Part shown: in pieces, positions 24,382 through 34,602 of the stretch | Numbering within the stretch: position 1 is the first letter of the stretch | How the letters are laid out: each line of letters opens with the position of its first letter | DNA from: Brevibacillus invocatus | Lineage (GTDB): Bacteria > Bacillota > Bacilli > Brevibacillales > Brevibacillaceae | Direction of reading: 5' to 3' | Assembly (NCBI RefSeq): GCF_003710915.1 | Contig: NZ_RHHR01000037.1 | Coordinates: 1-64,000, forward strand | Length of the DNA stretch: 64,000 nucleotides | Program-made: the position numbers and the translations under genes | Notes under the pieces: model-generated | What the model was told of the DNA's origin: nothing | Database searches by the model: none | What the model saw: only the letters and a program-made list of their open reading frames with translations

Positions 24382-25026
24382 TTGCAGCTCGATCAACTGG
24401 TTTCGTTTTATAAAGCAATGGGAGACACGACGCGAGTCCGAATCCTGGCGATTTTGGCCAATGGACCACTGCACGGACAGGCACTCGCGGGAAAGCTCGG
24501 GGTGACGCCGCCGACGATCACACATCATATGGCAAAGCTGCGGGAAGCAGGTCTGGTATACGAAAGACGGGACAAGAATACCGTCTACTTTTATCTGCAT
24601 GAAGCCAATGTGAAACGGCAATCACAAGCGATTGTAGGCGTGCTGGATCGGGCGAAGAGTGGAGCAGGAGATTCTTTGTTCGCTGACACGGATGCGGAAA
24701 CAAGAGGTGAGAGAGGAGAAGAAAACAAGATGGCCGTGGAAAGCATACAGGTGATTCGGTCGTTTTTTACAGCCGAGGGCAAGCTGAAGCAGATTCCGGC
24801 GCAGCGCAAGAAAAAACTGATCGTGTTCGAACATATCGTGCGTGGATTGAAAAAAGGGCACAAGTATACCGAGAAAGAGATCAGCGATTACATTCGCCAG
24901 TTTCATGAGGATTATGCGACGATTCGGCGTGAATTCATCATGAACCATTATATGTATCGCGAGGACGGGGTCTATGAGTTGAATCCGGAAGAGATGTGGG
25001 CAAAGCCGGAGAACCAGCGGAAATAA
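24382..25026 (+). CDS. ArsR-family regulator fused to a DUF2087 domain
   Basis: 214 residues from a TTG at 24382, chosen because GGAGGAG lies 8 bases upstream and no in-frame ATG fits. Winged helix-turn-helix at about residues 5-80: FYKAMGDTTRVRILAIL, VTPPTITHHMAKLREAGLV, YERRDKNTVYFYL. No metal-binding cysteine is visible in the helix that carries it in ArsR/SmtB. Residues about 130-205 match a DUF2087-type domain (FFTAEGKLKQIPAQRKKKL, FHEDYATIRREFIMNHYM). Likely a transcription repressor with an unknown signal. Confidence 0.82.
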   Translation: MQLDQLVSFYKAMGDTTRVRILAILANGPLHGQALAGKLGVTPPTITHHMAKLREAGLVYERRDKNTVYFYLHEANVKRQSQAIVGVLDRAKSGAGDSLFADTDAETRGERGEENKMAVESIQVIRSFFTAEGKLKQIPAQRKKKLIVFEHIVRGLKKGHKYTEKEISDYIRQFHEDYATIRREFIMNHYMYREDGVYELNPEEMWAKPENQRK

Positions 25027-25061
25027 AAAAGGACAACCGTCGGCACTGCACTCGGGTTGTC
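25025..25061 (-). terminator. Possible terminator for ytpI
   Basis: GACAACC (25032-25038) pairs with GGTTGTC (25055-25061); the A-run at 25025-25030 is a T-run on the minus strand. It could end the minus-strand ytpI transcript. The stretch 25062-25178 shows nothing else recognisable. Confidence 0.45.
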
Positions 25062-25178
25062 TGAAGCATTAGGATGTCACACACGCTCATTATAGCGTAG
25101 GAAAAAGTCATTTAGCCAGAATAAACAGATGGTAATACAGGAAAATAGCATCCAGCAGGCAAGAGGGCGGACGACCAG

Positions 25179-25496
25179 TCAGCTCCCTTTATTTTTTGAT
25201 GCTTCCTCTTGCCAAGCTCTGCGATAGCGAAAAAAGTTGCGAGAGCCCAAAAATAGATTCATAGCCCCTACAAAAATCAAGACCAGGGCAACCACAATGC
25301 GTATCGTATCCAGCTCTTCAAAGGTAAACTGATTGAATCCAAGCAAGCTGACAAATATCCCTAAGCAGACGTTCATTTTTCCGAGTGTCATGCGAGACTC
25401 CAGCGGGTGAATGCCGCGTCTGCGCGCTGCCATGCTGAAATAAACGCTGGCTACCAGCGTAGCGAGAACTCCGGTCAAGAAAAAGGCTTGCCACAT
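25179..25496 (-). CDS. ytpI: YtpI-like small membrane protein
   Basis: 105 residues with three predicted membrane helices (about 3-22, 40-57, 63-85) separated by short polar loops (AARRRGIHPLESRMTLGKM; GFNQFTFEELDTI) and a basic-acidic C-terminal tail. This matches the YtpI family of Bacillales, whose gene lies near dnaE in B. subtilis. Function unknown. GAGAGGATGACG upstream of the ATG. Confidence 0.75.
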   Translation of the reverse strand: MWQAFFLTGVLATLVASVYFSMAARRRGIHPLESRMTLGKMNVCLGIFVSLLGFNQFTFEELDTIRIVVALVLIFVGAMNLFLGSRNFFRYRRAWQEEASKNKGS

Positions 25497-25599
25497 GTGA
25501 AAACGTCATCCTCTCTAGCAATCTTGTTTTATCCTATCAAATGCCGAGATAGCAAACAAGTAAAAGAACACTCGTTCCCCACTTCGAACAGAATTACGC

Positions 25600-25605
25600 T
25601 ATAAT
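25600..25605 (+). promoter_or_regulatory. -10 element of dnaE
   Basis: A perfect TATAAT 33 bases before the dnaE start. No convincing -35 is visible at the proper distance. Confidence 0.4.
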
Positions 25606-25638
25606 AGAAAGAACGGATTTCAGAGAGGAAGGAAAACG

Positions 25639-28600
25639 ATGACCGCTTTTGTCCATTTGCACGTGCATACGGAATACAGCTTGCTGGATGGAGCAGCGAG
25701 AATCGAACAGTTGGTAGCGCGTGCAGCGGAGTTGGGCATGCAGGCACTGGCGATTACTGACCACGCCAATCTGTACGGAGCCATCCCGTTCTACAAAGCG
25801 TGTCGACAGGCAGGGATCAAGCCGATCATCGGAATGGAAGTTTACCTGATCGAAGGAAACCTGCAGGATCGGGTCCGAAATGCTCCGCAGCCCAATCACT
25901 TGGTCCTGCTGGCTGAAAATGAACAGGGCTACCGTAGCCTGCTGCAAATCGCCACGATTGCTCATACAGAGGGCGACTATATCCTGCCGCGCATCAACAA
26001 GGAAGTGCTAAAGCGACACAGCGCGGGATTGATTGCCTTGAGCGCCTGTCGTGAAGGGGAAGTAGCGCGTCTGTTGCTGGCTGGTGATGAGAACGGAGCA
26101 AAAGGAGCGGCAAATTGGTACCGACAGGTCTTTGGCCAGGATAACTTTTTTCTGGAGCTGGAGGATCATGGGCTGGAGATTGAGCGCAGGCTGAATACCC
26201 GTCTTGTTCGGCTCAGTGAAGAGACAGGGATACCGCTGGTTGTTACCAACAACGTTCATTATATATACCAAGAGGATTACGTCTTGCACGATACGCTGCT
26301 GGCGATCGGAGAAGGCAAGACAGTGGGGGAAGAGAATCGCTTTCGTTACGAGTCAGATCAGTACTATGTAAAAAGCGCGGAGGAGATGGCGGCTGCTTTT
26401 GCCTATGCGCCGCAGGCTTTGGCCAACACGGTCAAGATCGCTCAGCGCTGTGAGCTGGAGTTTTCTTTTGGGTCGCACATCTTGCCGGAATTCCCGCTGC
26501 CTGTGGGGCAAGAGCCGACACAGTACCTGCGGGAGCTGTGCGAGCAAGGCTGCCGGGAGCGCTACGGGGAGCTCACGCCGCAGGTCAAAGAGCGACTCGA
26601 CCACGAACTGTCCATCATCACACGGACAGGCTTTACGCACTACTTCCTGATTGTCTGGGATTTCATGCGCTATGCCCACGAAAAGGGGATTCCGACGGGA
26701 CCAGGCCGCGGCTCGTCTGCTGGCAGTCTCGTCGCTTATTCCCTGAAAATTACCAATGTCGATCCGTTGCACTACAACCTGCTGTTTGAGCGGTTTCTCA
26801 ATCCGGAGCGGGTGACGATGCCGGATATTGATATCGACTTTTCCGTGGAGCGGCGAGATGAAGTGATTCATTACGTGGCAAACAAGTACGGTCATGACCG
26901 CGTGGCGCAAATCATTACGTTCGGGACGATGGCTGCGCGGGCAGCAGTACGTGATGTAGGGCGAGCTCTGGGCTTGTCCCTGGGGCTGGTGGACCGGGTC
27001 GCGAAAATGATTCCGCAATCGCCTGGCATGACGATCGACAAGGCGATGCAGCTAAATCCGGATATCGGTAAGCTAAGTGCAGAAAACAAGCAGGCGGCTC
27101 AGCTCATCGAAGCCGCCAAGGGCGTAGAGGGACTGCCGCGCCACGCGTCGACGCATGCTGCGGGAGTCGTCATCTCGCGTGAACCTCTCACACAGTACGT
27201 ACCGTTGCAGACTGGACACGAAGGGCTGGCGCTCACCCAGTATCCGATGGAAATTCTCGAAGAAGTCGGATTGCTGAAAATGGATTTTCTCGGATTGCGC
27301 AACCTGACGATCATTCAAGAGGCGCTACGTCATCTCAGAAAACTCGGGGTACAGCTCGACCTGGAAAAAATTCCGACCAACGATGCGAAAACCTTCCAGA
27401 TGCTCTCACACGGAGACACAACTGGTGTCTTCCAGCTTGAATCTGCCGGCATGCGCAATGTCCTGCGCGAGCTGAAACCGACCGATCTGGATGATATTAT
27501 CGCCGTTTTGGCCTTGTACCGTCCGGGGCCGATGGAGATCATCCCGCAGTTCATTGCAGCCAAGCACGGGGAGAGCCAGGTAAAATACGCGCATCCGGTG
27601 CTTGAGCCAATCCTGGGCGAGACTTTCGGCTTCATCATCTACCAGGAGCAGATCATGAAAATCTCCTCCTCCCTTGCCGGTTTCAGTCTGGGCGAGGCCG
27701 ATATTTTGCGCCGGGCTGTGAGCAAGAAAAAACGGGAGCTACTCGCTGAGCAGCGGGAGAAGTTCGTCGCAGGCTGTGTCAGACAGGGCTACGGAGCCGA
27801 GCTTGGCAACGAAATCTACGATTTGATTGTCCGCTTCGCAGATTACGGCTTCCCCAAGGCCCACTCGGTCGCCTATGCGATGATTGCGTATCAGATGGCC
27901 TATTTGAAAGCCAATTATCCGCTAGCCTTTATGGCTGCCCTGCTCTCCCTGTCCATCGGTAATCAGAGCCGGATCGCAGAGTATACAGAAGAGGCGCGGC
28001 GTTTGAAGCTGGCTGTACTCTCTCCCGACGTGAACAAGAGCGAAGCATTTTTTACGGTAGAGCAGGATGGAATTCGCTTTGGCCTGGCAGCTGTGAAAAA
28101 TGTCGGCTACGGGGCGATCGAATCCATCGTCAAGGAGCGCGCCAATCGCCCTTATCGAGACGTATTTGATTTCAGTGCACGGGTAGATGGGAGACTGGTC
28201 AATCGGCGCGTGGCAGAATCGCTCGTCCTGTGCGGGGCGCTCGACTCCTTGCCCGGGCATCGGAGCCAGCTTCTGGTCCTGCTCGATGAGGCCGTTGGCA
28301 AAGCGACGAGCAGACGGGTGGAACGGGATGCGGACCAGTTGAATCTGTTTGCCGGAGAAGAGAGCGGAGCTATTGTGCGTGATCCGTCGGAATATCCGGA
28401 AATCCCGCCGTTTTCGCAGGCGCAGCAGCTGCAGGAGGAGCGGGACCTGCTCGGGGTGTACATCTCGGGACACCCGCTGGATCAGTACGCACACTTGTTC
28501 AATCGTCCAGAGGTATCAGCTATCGCCTCATTGGTAGAACAGCCGAGAGACAAGACGGTCAAGGTATTCGGTATGGTCACTAACGTGCGGCGCATTCAGA

Positions 28601-29067
28601 CGAAAAAAGGAGATCCGATGGCATTCGTCACACTGGAGGACAAGACGGCGCCGGTGGAAATCGTCGTCTTTCCGCAGGTGTATGGCAAACACGCCGAACT
28701 GTTGGAGAAAGAGCGCATGCTGATCGCCGAGGCACGTGTCGATCATCAGGACGATACGGTCAAGCTGCTGGCATCCAGGTTCTGGGACGCAGATACCCTG
28801 CCGCAGGCTTCGACAGAGCTGGTATTGTTTGTCAAAATATCACCGGACCAGGAGCGGGATTCGACTTTGCAGCAGCTTCAGCGCTTGTTTGTCGAAAAAA
28901 AAGGAACGATTCCCGTCATTTTGTACTACGTAGGAAAAAAACAGACCATTCGCTTGCCGGATGAAAATCGCGTTCATGTAGATCCATCATTTTTGGAGCA
29001 TGCGCGAGAAATTTTAGGTCCTGATAGCGTAATTACGAAAGAAATGCCTAAAAATGGGGGAGGATGA
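25639..29067 (+). CDS. dnaE: DNA polymerase III alpha subunit DnaE
   Basis: 1142 residues; GAGAGGAAGG before the ATG. It extends RNA primers and takes part in lagging-strand synthesis in Firmicutes, where PolC is the main replicase. PHP domain (HLHVHTEYSLLDGAARIEQL, ITDHANLYG), polymerase palm with catalytic aspartates in MPDIDIDFS, GPGRGSSAGSLVAY, fingers (YRPGPMEIIP, IIYQEQIM), helix-hairpin-helix region, and an OB-fold near residue 975 (VKVFGMVTNVRRI). No inserted proofreading domain, as expected for DnaE1-type rather than PolC. Strong terminator follows. Confidence 0.97.
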   Translation: MTAFVHLHVHTEYSLLDGAARIEQLVARAAELGMQALAITDHANLYGAIPFYKACRQAGIKPIIGMEVYLIEGNLQDRVRNAPQPNHLVLLAENEQGYRSLLQIATIAHTEGDYILPRINKEVLKRHSAGLIALSACREGEVARLLLAGDENGAKGAANWYRQVFGQDNFFLELEDHGLEIERRLNTRLVRLSEETGIPLVVTNNVHYIYQEDYVLHDTLLAIGEGKTVGEENRFRYESDQYYVKSAEEMAAAFAYAPQALANTVKIAQRCELEFSFGSHILPEFPLPVGQEPTQYLRELCEQGCRERYGELTPQVKERLDHELSIITRTGFTHYFLIVWDFMRYAHEKGIPTGPGRGSSAGSLVAYSLKITNVDPLHYNLLFERFLNPERVTMPDIDIDFSVERRDEVIHYVANKYGHDRVAQIITFGTMAARAAVRDVGRALGLSLGLVDRVAKMIPQSPGMTIDKAMQLNPDIGKLSAENKQAAQLIEAAKGVEGLPRHASTHAAGVVISREPLTQYVPLQTGHEGLALTQYPMEILEEVGLLKMDFLGLRNLTIIQEALRHLRKLGVQLDLEKIPTNDAKTFQMLSHGDTTGVFQLESAGMRNVLRELKPTDLDDIIAVLALYRPGPMEIIPQFIAAKHGESQVKYAHPVLEPILGETFGFIIYQEQIMKISSSLAGFSLGEADILRRAVSKKKRELLAEQREKFVAGCVRQGYGAELGNEIYDLIVRFADYGFPKAHSVAYAMIAYQMAYLKANYPLAFMAALLSLSIGNQSRIAEYTEEARRLKLAVLSPDVNKSEAFFTVEQDGIRFGLAAVKNVGYGAIESIVKERANRPYRDVFDFSARVDGRLVNRRVAESLVLCGALDSLPGHRSQLLVLLDEAVGKATSRRVERDADQLNLFAGEESGAIVRDPSEYPEIPPFSQAQQLQEERDLLGVYISGHPLDQYAHLFNRPEVSAIASLVEQPRDKTVKVFGMVTNVRRIQTKKGDPMAFVTLEDKTAPVEIVVFPQVYGKHAELLEKERMLIAEARVDHQDDTVKLLASRFWDADTLPQASTELVLFVKISPDQERDSTLQQLQRLFVEKKGTIPVILYYVGKKQTIRLPDENRVHVDPSFLEHAREILGPDSVITKEMPKNGGG

Positions 29068-29086
29068 TCAATGTCCTCCCTTTTTT
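29058..29086 (+). terminator. Terminator of dnaE
   Basis: GGGAGGA (29058-29064) pairs with TCCTCCC (29074-29080), then six T. The dnaE stop lies in the loop. Confidence 0.85.
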
Positions 29087-29101
29087 GCCTTTTTCAGCAG
29101 G

Positions 29102-29129
29102 TTTACAGGACAACGGGTTTTGTTATAAT
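29102..29129 (+). promoter_or_regulatory. Promoter of the malic enzyme gene
   Basis: TTTACA (29102-29107), 16-base spacer, perfect TATAAT (29124-29129). Transcription would begin near 29136, just before the palindromic operator. Confidence 0.7.
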
Positions 29130-29145
29130 GGGAGCATAATCAAAA

Positions 29146-29162
29146 AAGTGGTCAGACCACTT
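29146..29162. promoter_or_regulatory. Perfect palindromic operator, GntR/FadR type
   Basis: AAGTGGTC-A-GACCACTT, 8-base arms around one base. TGGTC-n-GACCA is the kind of site bound by FadR-subfamily GntR regulators (PdhR, LldR). It lies about 10 bases downstream of the expected transcription start of the malic enzyme gene, where a bound repressor would block the polymerase. A FadR-type regulator is encoded right after the malic enzyme gene. Confidence 0.65.
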
Positions 29163-29243
29163 CTGATGAAAAAGCTGGATGAATGATCCGAGAGTACAAA
29201 ACAAGCAAATTAACAGTAAAGACAAACGCGAAATGGAGTGGTT

Positions 29244-30491
29244 ATGGTGTCCAATCTCAGAGAGGAAGCATTGGAACTTCACAGAAAGCATCAGGGGAAA
29301 CTGGAGGCGGTAACGAAGGTGCCGGTTCGAAACGCGCGCGACCTTAGCCTTGCCTATTCTCCTGGCGTTGCAGAGCCATGCAAAGAAATTTTTGACGACA
29401 AGTCCAAAGTTTATGATTATACGATGAAGGGCAACCTGGTCGCTGTAGTCAGCGATGGAACAGCAGTACTCGGCTTGGGCAATATCGGTCCAGAAGCTGC
29501 GATGCCAGTCATGGAAGGAAAAGCCGTTCTGTTCAAATCCTTTGCAGGTGTAGACGCATTCCCGATCTGCTTGAACACGACAGATGTGGACAAAATCGTG
29601 GAAACAGTCAAATTATTGGAGCCTACCTTTGGTGGTGTAAACCTGGAAGATATCGCAGCGCCTGCATGCTTCGAGGTAGAAGAGCGTCTGAAAAAAGAAA
29701 CCAATATTCCGATCTTCCACGACGACCAGCACGGTACAGCGATCGTGACGGCAGCAGGCCTGATCAACGCATTGCGCGTTGTTGACAAGAAGCTGGAAGA
29801 CATTCGTGTCGTAGCCAACGGTGCAGGGGCAGCAGGTATTGCCATCATCAAGCTGCTGGTATCGATGGGCGTGAAGGATGTTATCATGTGCGACACTAAA
29901 GGTATTGTGTACGAAGGCCGTACCTTCGGGATGAACCCAGTGAAAGAAGAAATGGCAAAAATCACCAATCGTAACAAGCTGCAGGGTGAACTGGCTGACG
30001 CAATGAAAGGTGCCGATGTATTTGTTGGCGTATCCGTAGCAGGAGCTGTTACAACTGAAATGGTGAAGTCGATGAATCGTGATCCGATCATCTTCGCGAT
30101 GGCCAACCCAAATCCTGAGATCATGCCGGATGACGCAAAAGCGGCTGGCGCTGCAGTAGTGGGTACTGGACGTTCCGACTTCCCGAACCAGGTAAACAAC
30201 GTACTGGCATTCCCTGGCATCTTCCGCGGAGCATTGGATACTCGTGCGACTCAGATCAACGAAGAGATGAAGCTCGCAGCCGTATATGCGATTGCCGACC
30301 TGATCGCGGCAGAAGAGCTGTCCGCAGACAAAGTCATTCCAGTGCCATTCGATGCACGTGTGGCTCCAAATGTTGCAGCTGCGGTAGCAAAAGCAGCGAT
30401 GGACAGCGGCGTAGCGCGCATCACGGTTGATCCGGAAGCGGTGAAGGAAAAGACCAAAAAGCTGACTGCGATTTCGTATCAGGAAGTGTAA
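29244..30491 (+). CDS. ytsJ: NAD(P)-dependent malic enzyme, YtsJ type
   Basis: 415 residues from the ATG at 29244 (GGAG 5 bases upstream; GTG at 29247 is also possible). It converts malate to pyruvate and CO2. Motifs: LSLAYSPGVAEPCKEI, Lys in KAVLFKSFAGVDAFP, metal ligands in NLEDIAAPACFEVE and FHDDQHGTA, nucleotide-binding NGAGAAGIAI, and FAMANPNPEI. Short form of about 410 residues, as in YtsJ, which also lies next to dnaE in B. subtilis. The leader carries a promoter and a GntR-type operator, suggesting control by the regulator encoded downstream. Confidence 0.93.
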   Translation: MVSNLREEALELHRKHQGKLEAVTKVPVRNARDLSLAYSPGVAEPCKEIFDDKSKVYDYTMKGNLVAVVSDGTAVLGLGNIGPEAAMPVMEGKAVLFKSFAGVDAFPICLNTTDVDKIVETVKLLEPTFGGVNLEDIAAPACFEVEERLKKETNIPIFHDDQHGTAIVTAAGLINALRVVDKKLEDIRVVANGAGAAGIAIIKLLVSMGVKDVIMCDTKGIVYEGRTFGMNPVKEEMAKITNRNKLQGELADAMKGADVFVGVSVAGAVTTEMVKSMNRDPIIFAMANPNPEIMPDDAKAAGAAVVGTGRSDFPNQVNNVLAFPGIFRGALDTRATQINEEMKLAAVYAIADLIAAEELSADKVIPVPFDARVAPNVAAAVAKAAMDSGVARITVDPEAVKEKTKKLTAISYQEV

Positions 30492-30569
30492 GAAACGACC
30501 TCCGGGTACATACCACGTGCTTGCCCCGGGATTTCACTTGAAGCAGGCAGTAGTAGAGGAGGTTTTATC

Positions 30570-31241
30570 GTGCTCGACTCTTCCCAAGAGCGAAAGGTAT
30601 ACGAAGAAATTCTCCTGCACATTCACCAGATCGTGCAGGAGAATAACCTGCGTGTCGGTGACAAGCTCCCGTCCGAACGAGAGCTGTCGGAGAAGTTGGG
30701 TGCAGGACGGTCCTCCGTCAGAGAAGCATTGCGTGCACTGGAGCTGTTGGGGCTGATCGAAACGCGCCGAGGTGAAGGCACGTTTCTGAAACACTACAGA
30801 CATAATCGATTGATTGACATTTTGGGCTTTTTTATCCTGCAAGATGGAAAGTCCAAGAAGGATTTGATCGAGATGCGCCGAATGTTGGAGCTGGATGCTG
30901 TACGTCTAGCTTGCCGTCGTGCCTCGGAAAAGCATTTTGAGGAGATGGAGCGGATTCTGGCGGCTGCCGAGGAACGGATCGGGCGCGGAGAAGTACCGGC
31001 GGAAGAAGATTATCAATTCCACCGGGTCATCTGTCGCTCCAGCCGAAATTCCATCCTTCACCGGATCTGGGCGCCGTTAGTCGAATACAGCAACAGCATT
31101 CGTGTCGAATCTCTGTCTCGTGAGGGCAGGGCGAGCACGGCCGTGCAGGAGCATCGGGAAATCATGGAGGCAATCCGTGCAGGAGATGTGCAGGTAGCGG
31201 TCGAGAAAATGCGACAACATTTGGAAAATAGCAAGCTCTGA
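30570..31241 (+). CDS. FadR-subfamily GntR transcription regulator
   Basis: 223 residues from a GTG with GAGGAGG 7 bases upstream. N-terminal winged helix-turn-helix (about 8-75: LRVGDKLPSERELSEKLGAG, SSVREALRALELLGLIETR, GEGTFL). C-terminal all-helical FCD domain (about 90-220: LIEMRRMLELDAVRLA, DYQFHRVICRSSRN, EHREIMEAI, MRQHLENS); the His residues of the metal or ligand pocket are in place. Such regulators sense small carboxylates (lactate, pyruvate, long-chain acyl-CoA and others). The perfect palindrome upstream of the malic enzyme gene is its likely operator. The untranslated gap before it holds an ACCTCC (30498-30503) complementary to its own GGAGGT. Confidence 0.9.
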   Translation: MLDSSQERKVYEEILLHIHQIVQENNLRVGDKLPSERELSEKLGAGRSSVREALRALELLGLIETRRGEGTFLKHYRHNRLIDILGFFILQDGKSKKDLIEMRRMLELDAVRLACRRASEKHFEEMERILAAAEERIGRGEVPAEEDYQFHRVICRSSRNSILHRIWAPLVEYSNSIRVESLSREGRASTAVQEHREIMEAIRAGDVQVAVEKMRQHLENSKL

Positions 31242-31248
31242 CAACCAT

Positions 31249-31278
31249 TTGCGGCTGGCGTCAGGCCTGTGATATGAT
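31249..31278 (+). promoter_or_regulatory. Promoter upstream of the 60-residue gene and accDA
   Basis: TTGCGG (31249-31254), 18-base spacer, TATGAT (31273-31278). It lies 40 bases before the small gene that precedes accD and so may drive that gene and accDA. Confidence 0.45.
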
Positions 31279-31317
31279 GATGCAGACCTGTATTGGACGA
31301 TCGAGGAGGAAGCCAGC

Positions 31318-31500
31318 ATGTGGACGGTCATCTACATCGCTCCCAGCGCAAAAATAGCAGAACGGATACAGCAACGTTTGACAGATGAAGGATTCCTGGT
31401 AAAAGTTCGTGAAGCGAAAGTCTCCAAGCAATACGAGATACTCGTTCCCGAAAGCGAAGTTCACGAGGTCCAGGAAGTATTTGGCACAATCCTTCGCTGA
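31318..31500 (+). CDS. Small conserved-looking protein upstream of accD
   Basis: 60 residues; CGAGGAGG 8 bases before the ATG. Predicted beta-alpha-beta-beta fold: WTVIYIAPSAKIAERIQQRL, GFLVKVREAK, YEILVPESEV, VQEVFGTIL. This ferredoxin-like arrangement resembles DUF2007-type putative signal-transducing proteins, but the match is not certain. It lies 21 bases upstream of accD in the same transcript, so it may be linked to acetyl-CoA carboxylase expression. Confidence 0.7.
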   Translation: MWTVIYIAPSAKIAERIQQRLTDEGFLVKVREAKVSKQYEILVPESEVHEVQEVFGTILR

Positions 31501-31521
31501 AGAGAAAGGTGGGGTGCAACG

Positions 31522-32466
31522 GTGCTTAAAGACCTTTTTGGCAAAAAGCGAAAATTTGCTACCGTCCCGTCGGAAACTCTCTCACGTGTCCCCGCTTCTG
31601 GCAATCAAGCGAAAGAAGCGGGAGTGCGTGAAAAGGAAGTTCCCGAAGGACTAATGAATAAATGCCCGCACTGCGGAACCATTCACTACTCCAAGGATTT
31701 GGATAAAAACCTGCGCGTTTGCAAAGGATGCCAGTACCACTATTCCATGTCTGCGCCTGAGCGCCTGGCTGCCATCCTGGACGAAGGCGTGCTCACAGAG
31801 GAATTCGATTCCGAACTGATCACCTCCAATCCGCTTGGTTTCCCGGGGTATTTGGAAAAGCTGGAGCAGGATATGGAAAACACCAACCTGAACGAAGCCA
31901 TTATGACAGGTGAAGGACTGCTAGGCGGCAATCGCATCGTCATTGGAGTGATGGATTCACGCTTTCGTATGGCGAGTATGGGTTCTGTTGTTGGTGAAAA
32001 AATTACGCGTGCAATTGAGCGGGCGATCGATAGACGTCTGCCCTTTGTTCTGTTTTCAGCCTCAGGCGGGGCCCGGATGCAGGAAGGTGTCCTCAGCTTG
32101 ATGCAGATGGCCAAGACGAGTGCTGCTTTGTCCCGTCTTGATCGGGAGCGGTTGTTATTCGTTTCGGTATTGACCAACCCGACTTTTGGCGGTGTTTCGG
32201 CAAGCTTCTCGTCATTGGGCGATTACAATATCGCAGAACCGGGTGCCATGATTGGCTTTGCCGGACGTCGTGTCATCGAGCAGACGATCCGCCAGGAGTT
32301 GCCAAAAGACTTCCAAACAGCGGAATTCTTACTGCAGAACGGACAACTTGACATGGTGGTTCACCGTAAGGAAATGCGTGCCACGCTCACGAAGCTGGTA
32401 GAGATGCACACGTCGCGGGAAGGAGTGGAAGCATGGCAGGAGAGCTCCCCTTTGAAAAGCCATTAG
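31522..32466 (+). CDS. accD: Acetyl-CoA carboxylase carboxyltransferase beta subunit
   Basis: 314 residues from a GTG. With AccA it moves the carboxyl group from biotin to acetyl-CoA, giving malonyl-CoA for fatty acid synthesis. A zinc ribbon (Cys48, Cys51, Cys67, Cys70) is followed by a crotonase-type carboxyltransferase domain ([48 protein letters not shown]). The N-terminus before the zinc ribbon is about 20 residues longer than usual and polar. Its 3' end overlaps accA by 34 bases. Confidence 0.95.
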   Translation: MLKDLFGKKRKFATVPSETLSRVPASGNQAKEAGVREKEVPEGLMNKCPHCGTIHYSKDLDKNLRVCKGCQYHYSMSAPERLAAILDEGVLTEEFDSELITSNPLGFPGYLEKLEQDMENTNLNEAIMTGEGLLGGNRIVIGVMDSRFRMASMGSVVGEKITRAIERAIDRRLPFVLFSASGGARMQEGVLSLMQMAKTSAALSRLDRERLLFVSVLTNPTFGGVSASFSSLGDYNIAEPGAMIGFAGRRVIEQTIRQELPKDFQTAEFLLQNGQLDMVVHRKEMRATLTKLVEMHTSREGVEAWQESSPLKSH

Positions 32467-33389
32467 TAGAATTGCACGACAAGATTAAGGAATTGCGCCG
32501 TTTTACAGAAGAAAAAGGCATTGATTTTTCCGATGAAGTGAAGCGCTTGGAGCAAAAGGCGAAGGAGCTGGCCGAACAAATCTACGGAAACCTGACGCCT
32601 TGGCAGCGCGTGCAATTGGCGCGCCATCCGGAAAGACCGACAACCTTGGACTATATACAGCTTCTTTTTACTGATTTTATGGAAGTGCATGGAGATCGTC
32701 TGTTTGGAGATGATCAGGCGATTGTCGGCGGAATTGCCAAGCTGGACGGAAGACCAGTGACGATCATCGGACATCAGAAGGGCAAGGATACCAAAGACAA
32801 CATCCGCAGAAACTTCGGGATGGCACATCCGGAAGGCTACCGCAAAGCGCTGCGGATCATGGAACAGGCGAACAAATTCGGCCGACCAATTATCTGCTTT
32901 ATCAATACGTCAGGTGCGTATCCGGGAAAAGCTGCAGAAGAGCGCGGCCAGAGTGAAGCGATCGCCCGCAATCTGCGCCAGATGGCCACTTTTGGTGTGC
33001 CGATCATCTGCGTCGTCATTGGTGAAGGCGGCAGTGGCGGTGCACTGGCAATCGGTGTGGGGAACCGGGTCTTTATGCTGGAGAATTCCTATTACTCCGT
33101 GATTGCGCCGGAAAGTGCGGCTGCTATTCTCTGGAGAGATTCCAGCCTGGGCATGCGCGCAGCAGAAACGATGAAGATTACCGCTCCGGACCTTTTGGAG
33201 CTGGGTGTGATCGACGGCATCGTGGAGGAGCCTTTTGGCGGAGCGCATCGCGATTTGATGATGCAGGCAGGACTAGTGAAAAACCTGCTGGTGGAGCAAC
33301 TGGAACAGCTCAGTCAAATGACACCAGATGAATTGATACAGGATCGTTATGAGAAGTTCAAAAGGATTGGAGAGTACGCCTCCCTGTAA
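32433..33389 (+). CDS. accA: Acetyl-CoA carboxylase carboxyltransferase alpha subunit
   Basis: 318 residues; GGAAGGAGTGGAAGC before the ATG, inside the accD 3' end. Typical AccA order: helical N-terminus ([30 protein letters not shown]), [59 protein letters not shown], and [15 protein letters not shown]. The two-gene accDA order is the same as in B. subtilis. The stop codon lies in the loop of the terminator. Confidence 0.96.
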   Translation: MAGELPFEKPLVELHDKIKELRRFTEEKGIDFSDEVKRLEQKAKELAEQIYGNLTPWQRVQLARHPERPTTLDYIQLLFTDFMEVHGDRLFGDDQAIVGGIAKLDGRPVTIIGHQKGKDTKDNIRRNFGMAHPEGYRKALRIMEQANKFGRPIICFINTSGAYPGKAAEERGQSEAIARNLRQMATFGVPIICVVIGEGGSGGALAIGVGNRVFMLENSYYSVIAPESAAAILWRDSSLGMRAAETMKITAPDLLELGVIDGIVEEPFGGAHRDLMMQAGLVKNLLVEQLEQLSQMTPDELIQDRYEKFKRIGEYASL

Positions 33390-33408
33390 TGTGCAGGGGG
33401 CGTTTTTT
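33376..33408 (+). terminator. Terminator of accDA
   Basis: ACGCCTCCCTG (33376-33386) pairs with CAGGGGGCGT (33394-33403, one G-T or bulge), then six T. The TAA of accA is in the loop. The gap 33409-33602 holds a TACAAT (33435-33440) but no clear -35, so the pfkA promoter is not assigned. Confidence 0.85.
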
Positions 33409-33575
33409 GGCTTTTTTCTGCAAGGATTATCTGCTACAATCGTATTCGGATAAAGTATTTTACAGATCTTTGAAAAAGTATGACACAAAAGATGTATGAG
33501 TATAACAGATATCGTTTTTTTACTAATACAGCATGTTTCAAAGGCAATTTAGTACATACTGATGCCTGTTTGTGA

Positions 33576-34562
<987 letters not shown>

Positions 34563-34602
34563 GAATTGTGTTTGGCAGGGAGCATAGAGGAGGCAGATTG
34601 TA

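Noticed and set aside
29058-29243. T-box or other riboswitch in the malic enzyme leader
   Set aside because: The leader is about 100 bases, dominated by a 17-base operator palindrome, without antiterminator features.
30498-30563. ACCTCC in the GntR leader pairing with its ribosome binding site
   Set aside because: A 6-base match over 55 bases is expected often by chance in sequences rich in GGAGG; not reported as a switch.
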